DNA from: CAYOVG01 sp964407285
GTDB taxonomy: Bacteria > Desulfobacterota > Syntrophobacteria > Syntrophobacterales > Syntrophobacteraceae
Direction: 5' to 3'
Length of the DNA stretch: 7,909 nt
NCBI GenBank assembly: GCA_964407285.1
Contig: CAYOVG010000329.1
Location: 1 to 7,909, forward strand
A program made the position numbers and the translations under genes. Positions 5,736-7,909 of this stretch are shown here, one piece after another. The first letter of the stretch is position 1; every line of letters starts with the position of its first letter. The notes under the pieces are model-generated. The model searched no databases and had not been told where the DNA came from. It saw nothing but the letters and a program-made list of their open reading frames with translations.

Positions 5736-7085
5736 TTACAATTCCATAACCGCTGCATGAAGCGTCTTCACGGCATCCGTCAGAACGGCTTCGGGAGTGA
5801 TCAGAGGCGGCATCAGGTATACCACGTTCCCGAGGGGGCGCAGCAGGATTCCCCGCTCCATCATGTTCATGCGAAGCCGTAGCGCCCGTTGCGCCCCGCT
5901 TCCGGTATCCGGAGAATCGGCGAGGTCGAATGCCCCGATCATCCCAAGGCTCCGTACGTCGGCGACACCCGGCAAGTCCGCGAAAGGCTCCAGGAGTTCG
6001 CGAAGATGGAGCCCGAGCCTTTCCGCCCGCCCCACTATATCCTCATCCCGGTACACCCGGAGGCACTCGACCGCCACGGCCGATGCGATCGGGTTTCCGG
6101 CGAACGTATGGCCATGGTGGAAGGTATGGTCTTCGGGAGTATCGGAAAACGTCGCGAAGATCTCTTCCCCGACCACTGTCGCGCTCATCGGCAGGTAGCC
6201 GCCCGACAACCCTTTCCCCAGGCAGACGATGTCCGGGTCGATCCCGGCGTGCTCGAAGGCGAACATCCTGCCGGTACGTCCGAATCCCATGGCGATTTCG
6301 TCCACTATGAGGAGCACGCCGTGCCGCCTGCACAAATCAGCCAGCCCGCGCAGGTACCCGGCAGGGTAGATCCGCATTCCCGCGGCTCCCTGGCACAGGG
6401 GTTCGACGATTGCGGCCGTAAGCTCCTTCCCGTGCTCCTCGAAGATGCGCTCCATCGAAGAAAAGCACTCGAGGCCACACTCCTCGCCGCGCTCCCGCCG
6501 CGGTTTTCCATGCGAGCACCGTCCGCAGTCCGGAACTTCGGCCCGGCGCACGGGGAAGAGCAAAGAACGGTAAGGTTCGTGGAAGGACGGCAGATATCCC
6601 ACCGACATCGCTCCCAGCGTGTCCCCGTGGTAGGCTTCCCGGAAGGAGACGAATCCGCACCGGCCCGTCTCCCCGATGTTGTGCCGGTACTGGACGGCAA
6701 CCCTGAGAGCGGCCTCCACGGCGGATGCCCCGTCGCCCGCGAAGAGGACTCTCCTGCGGGTGTCGGGGAACAGTTCGACCAGGCCGCTCGCAAGTTCGAT
6801 GACGCCGGGGTGTGACAGGTTGCCGAGGATGCTGTGCTGCAGCACTTCCGCCTGTCGCTTGACGGCGGCGACAAGCCTCGGGTGGCTGTGCCCCAGGTTG
6901 CATGCCCACCAGGACGAGATCGCATCGAGGTATCTTCTGCCTTCGGTATCGTAGAGGTAGACCCCTTCGCCCCTCGTGATGATGGGAAAGGGATTTCCGT
7001 CCAGGGCCGAATGCCGGGTGTAAGGATGCCATATCGTCGTTTTGTCGGTTTTCCAGAGACTATCGGTTGTCATTTTCACGCTCAT
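5736..7085 (-). CDS. bioA: Adenosylmethionine-8-amino-7-oxononanoate aminotransferase (BioA)
   Basis: A cytoplasmic PLP enzyme that converts KAPA (8-amino-7-oxononanoate) to DAPA in biotin synthesis, usually with S-adenosylmethionine as amino donor. At 449 residues it is near the usual 420-460. Seen: IWHPYT (18-23), AISSWWACNLGHSHP (55-69), typical of BioA, AYHGDT with Y153 stacking on PLP, VDEIAMGFGRTG with D262, the PLP lysine K291 in CLGKGLSGG, and HGHTFAGNP (325-332). An insert at about 187-207 holds four cysteines (C187, C190, C203, C207). Some BioA lineages use lysine as donor; I cannot tell which applies. An in-frame TGA just upstream limits the start to ATG 7085 or ATG 7073; neither has a good ribosome binding site, so translation may depend on coupling from bioD, 43 nt upstream. 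Confidence 0.96.
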   Translation of the reverse strand: MSVKMTTDSLWKTDKTTIWHPYTRHSALDGNPFPIITRGEGVYLYDTEGRRYLDAISSWWACNLGHSHPRLVAAVKRQAEVLQHSILGNLSHPGVIELASGLVELFPDTRRRVLFAGDGASAVEAALRVAVQYRHNIGETGRCGFVSFREAYHGDTLGAMSVGYLPSFHEPYRSLLFPVRRAEVPDCGRCSHGKPRRERGEECGLECFSSMERIFEEHGKELTAAIVEPLCQGAAGMRIYPAGYLRGLADLCRRHGVLLIVDEIAMGFGRTGRMFAFEHAGIDPDIVCLGKGLSGGYLPMSATVVGEEIFATFSDTPEDHTFHHGHTFAGNPIASAVAVECLRVYRDEDIVGRAERLGLHLRELLEPFADLPGVADVRSLGMIGAFDLADSPDTGSGAQRALRLRMNMMERGILLRPLGNVVYLMPPLITPEAVLTDAVKTLHAAVMEL

Positions 7086-7128
7086 ACGGGTTCGAATAAT
7101 TCATGAAGCGCTATACGCCGGGGAGACC

Positions 7129-7878
7129 TTACGGCAGCCGCAGCTTTCCACATGCGTTCATCCGAAAGGCGTCGGGAGATACTCTCCCGTCCCCCAGTCC
7201 TTCCATATACGGGATACATCCCAGCACGGGCGTTTTCCCCATCCGCTCGATGGTCTTCCAGTTGTCGTCTTCGATCTCTCCCCACTCGGCGGCTTTCGTT
7301 TCGCAGAAGACGACGCCGAGGACCGTCAGGCCCGCGCGTTCCATTTCTCTCAGGGAGAGCAGGGTGTGATTGATCGTCCCCAGGCCGGGGCGGGCGGCGA
7401 GGATGACGGGCAGGCCCAGCAGCGCCATGAGGTCGAGCATGGTTTTGTCCCGCGTTATCGGGACCAGGACGCCTCCGGCGCCTTCCACGACCACGCTCTC
7501 ATGGGATTCGAGAAGCTCGCGGAACGCTTCTTCGATACGCTCAAGGGAAATCTCCAGTCCGGCTTTGCGGGCGGCCAGGTGAGGCGAGCACGCCGGTTCG
7601 TGGAGAAACGGCGCCATATCGGCGTACTCTTCCGGCGCAGCTTCCAACCCCGCCATCCGGAAGCAGAAATCAAGGTCGGGGCTCGTCATCCGTCCCCCCA
7701 CACGGACAGCTCCCGTCTGAACCGGTTTCATGGGAACGGCGTCGATTCCCCTGCCGCGAAGCAGCGTGAGCACGGCGGCAGCCACCGCCGTCTTTCCGAC
7801 ATCCGTGTCGGTGCCGGTTATGAACAACCCGCTCCGACGTTCTTCCGTTTCCCGTTCGGACATCCCGTCCATGTTCAT
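7129..7878 (-). CDS. bioD: ATP-dependent dethiobiotin synthetase (BioD)
   Basis: A cytoplasmic enzyme that closes the ureido ring of dethiobiotin from DAPA, CO2 and ATP, the step after BioA. It has 249 residues, slightly longer than the usual 220-240 because of a charged N-terminal tail of about 16 residues. Seen: the P-loop GTDTDVGKT (22-30), the substrate-binding MKPVQTG (50-56), VEGAGG (131-136) with the metal-binding Glu132, and the CIPY segment (221-224). The start at ATG 7878 is supported by a GGGGGAG ribosome binding site 5 nt upstream; a later ATG at codon 6 (MSERE) is possible. The start codon overlaps, in the ATGA style, with a frame entering from the right, which suggests translational coupling to an upstream gene. 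Confidence 0.96.
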   Translation of the reverse strand: MNMDGMSERETEERRSGLFITGTDTDVGKTAVAAAVLTLLRGRGIDAVPMKPVQTGAVRVGGRMTSPDLDFCFRMAGLEAAPEEYADMAPFLHEPACSPHLAARKAGLEISLERIEEAFRELLESHESVVVEGAGGVLVPITRDKTMLDLMALLGLPVILAARPGLGTINHTLLSLREMERAGLTVLGVVFCETKAAEWGEIEDDNWKTIERMGKTPVLGCIPYMEGLGDGRVSPDAFRMNACGKLRLP

Positions 7879-7907
7879 GTCCGCTCCCCCTCAGCGCCTT
7901 CATTTTC
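7875..7907 (-). CDS. Possible last codons of an upstream gene overlapping bioD
   Basis: One minus-strand frame is open from the window edge and ends in TGA (7875-7877), overlapping the bioD ATG by 4 nt (ATGA). The ten residues (ENEGAEGERT) are charged and give no identity. In biotin clusters the neighbour is often bioF, bioB, bioC or bioH, but that is only expectation. With so little sequence it may be chance. Confidence 0.35.
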   Translation of the reverse strand, partial: ENEGAEGERT

Positions 7908-7909
7908 CT

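Noticed and set aside
5889..6815. A 308-codon plus-strand open frame opposite bioA
   Set aside because: It is a shadow of bioA's codon bias, with no protein motif.
1..7909. CRISPR arrays, tRNA or rRNA genes
   Set aside because: I found no regularly spaced repeats and no tRNA- or rRNA-like sequence on either strand.

Overview
The window looks like a GC-rich bacterial chromosome. My best guess from gene style is a Desulfobacterota / syntroph-type anaerobe, but no marker gene fixes the taxon. It divides into two parts at about position 3090. The left part (1-3090) is a mobile-element graveyard of mixed base composition. The right part (3097-7909) is ordinary chromosome, with every gene on the minus strand.

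Left part. Positions 1-322 hold the 5' end of an IS5-family transposase, read on the minus strand, with an in-frame stop at codon 7. Positions 616-940 hold the C-terminal half of an IS110/IS116-family transposase on the plus strand, lacking its N-terminal nuclease half and frameshifted. Next, on the minus strand (987-1991), is an intact, visibly AT-rich gene for a PD-(D/E)XK nuclease-like protein with a near-perfect ribosome binding site. It is the only intact gene in this part and looks horizontally acquired. Upstream of it, 2040-2340 is GC-rich, has no credible protein, and can fold into a series of hairpins on the plus strand. I flag it as a candidate structured RNA, possibly of the omegaRNA (HEARO) type. 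The stretch 2345-3096 holds no gene I can support.

Right part. Transcription runs right to left. A biotin cluster comes first: a possible upstream gene whose last codons overlap bioD, then bioD (dethiobiotin synthetase), bioA (DAPA aminotransferase), and an AcsE-like pterin-dependent methyltransferase 18 nt behind bioA. bioA and bioD catalyse two consecutive steps of biotin synthesis (KAPA to DAPA to dethiobiotin). The methyltransferase is not a known biotin enzyme, and its place here is unexplained. After a non-coding gap comes a separate cold-shock protein gene with its own promoter candidate, a leader of about 136 nt, and a textbook intrinsic terminator. Just beyond the terminator starts a membrane-anchored metallophosphoesterase gene that has no obvious promoter of its own.

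The most interesting points are the lone AT-rich nuclease between element remnants, the structured region beside it, the methyltransferase in the biotin cluster, and the cspA terminator only 23 nt before the next start codon. I did not find a complete new multi-gene system.
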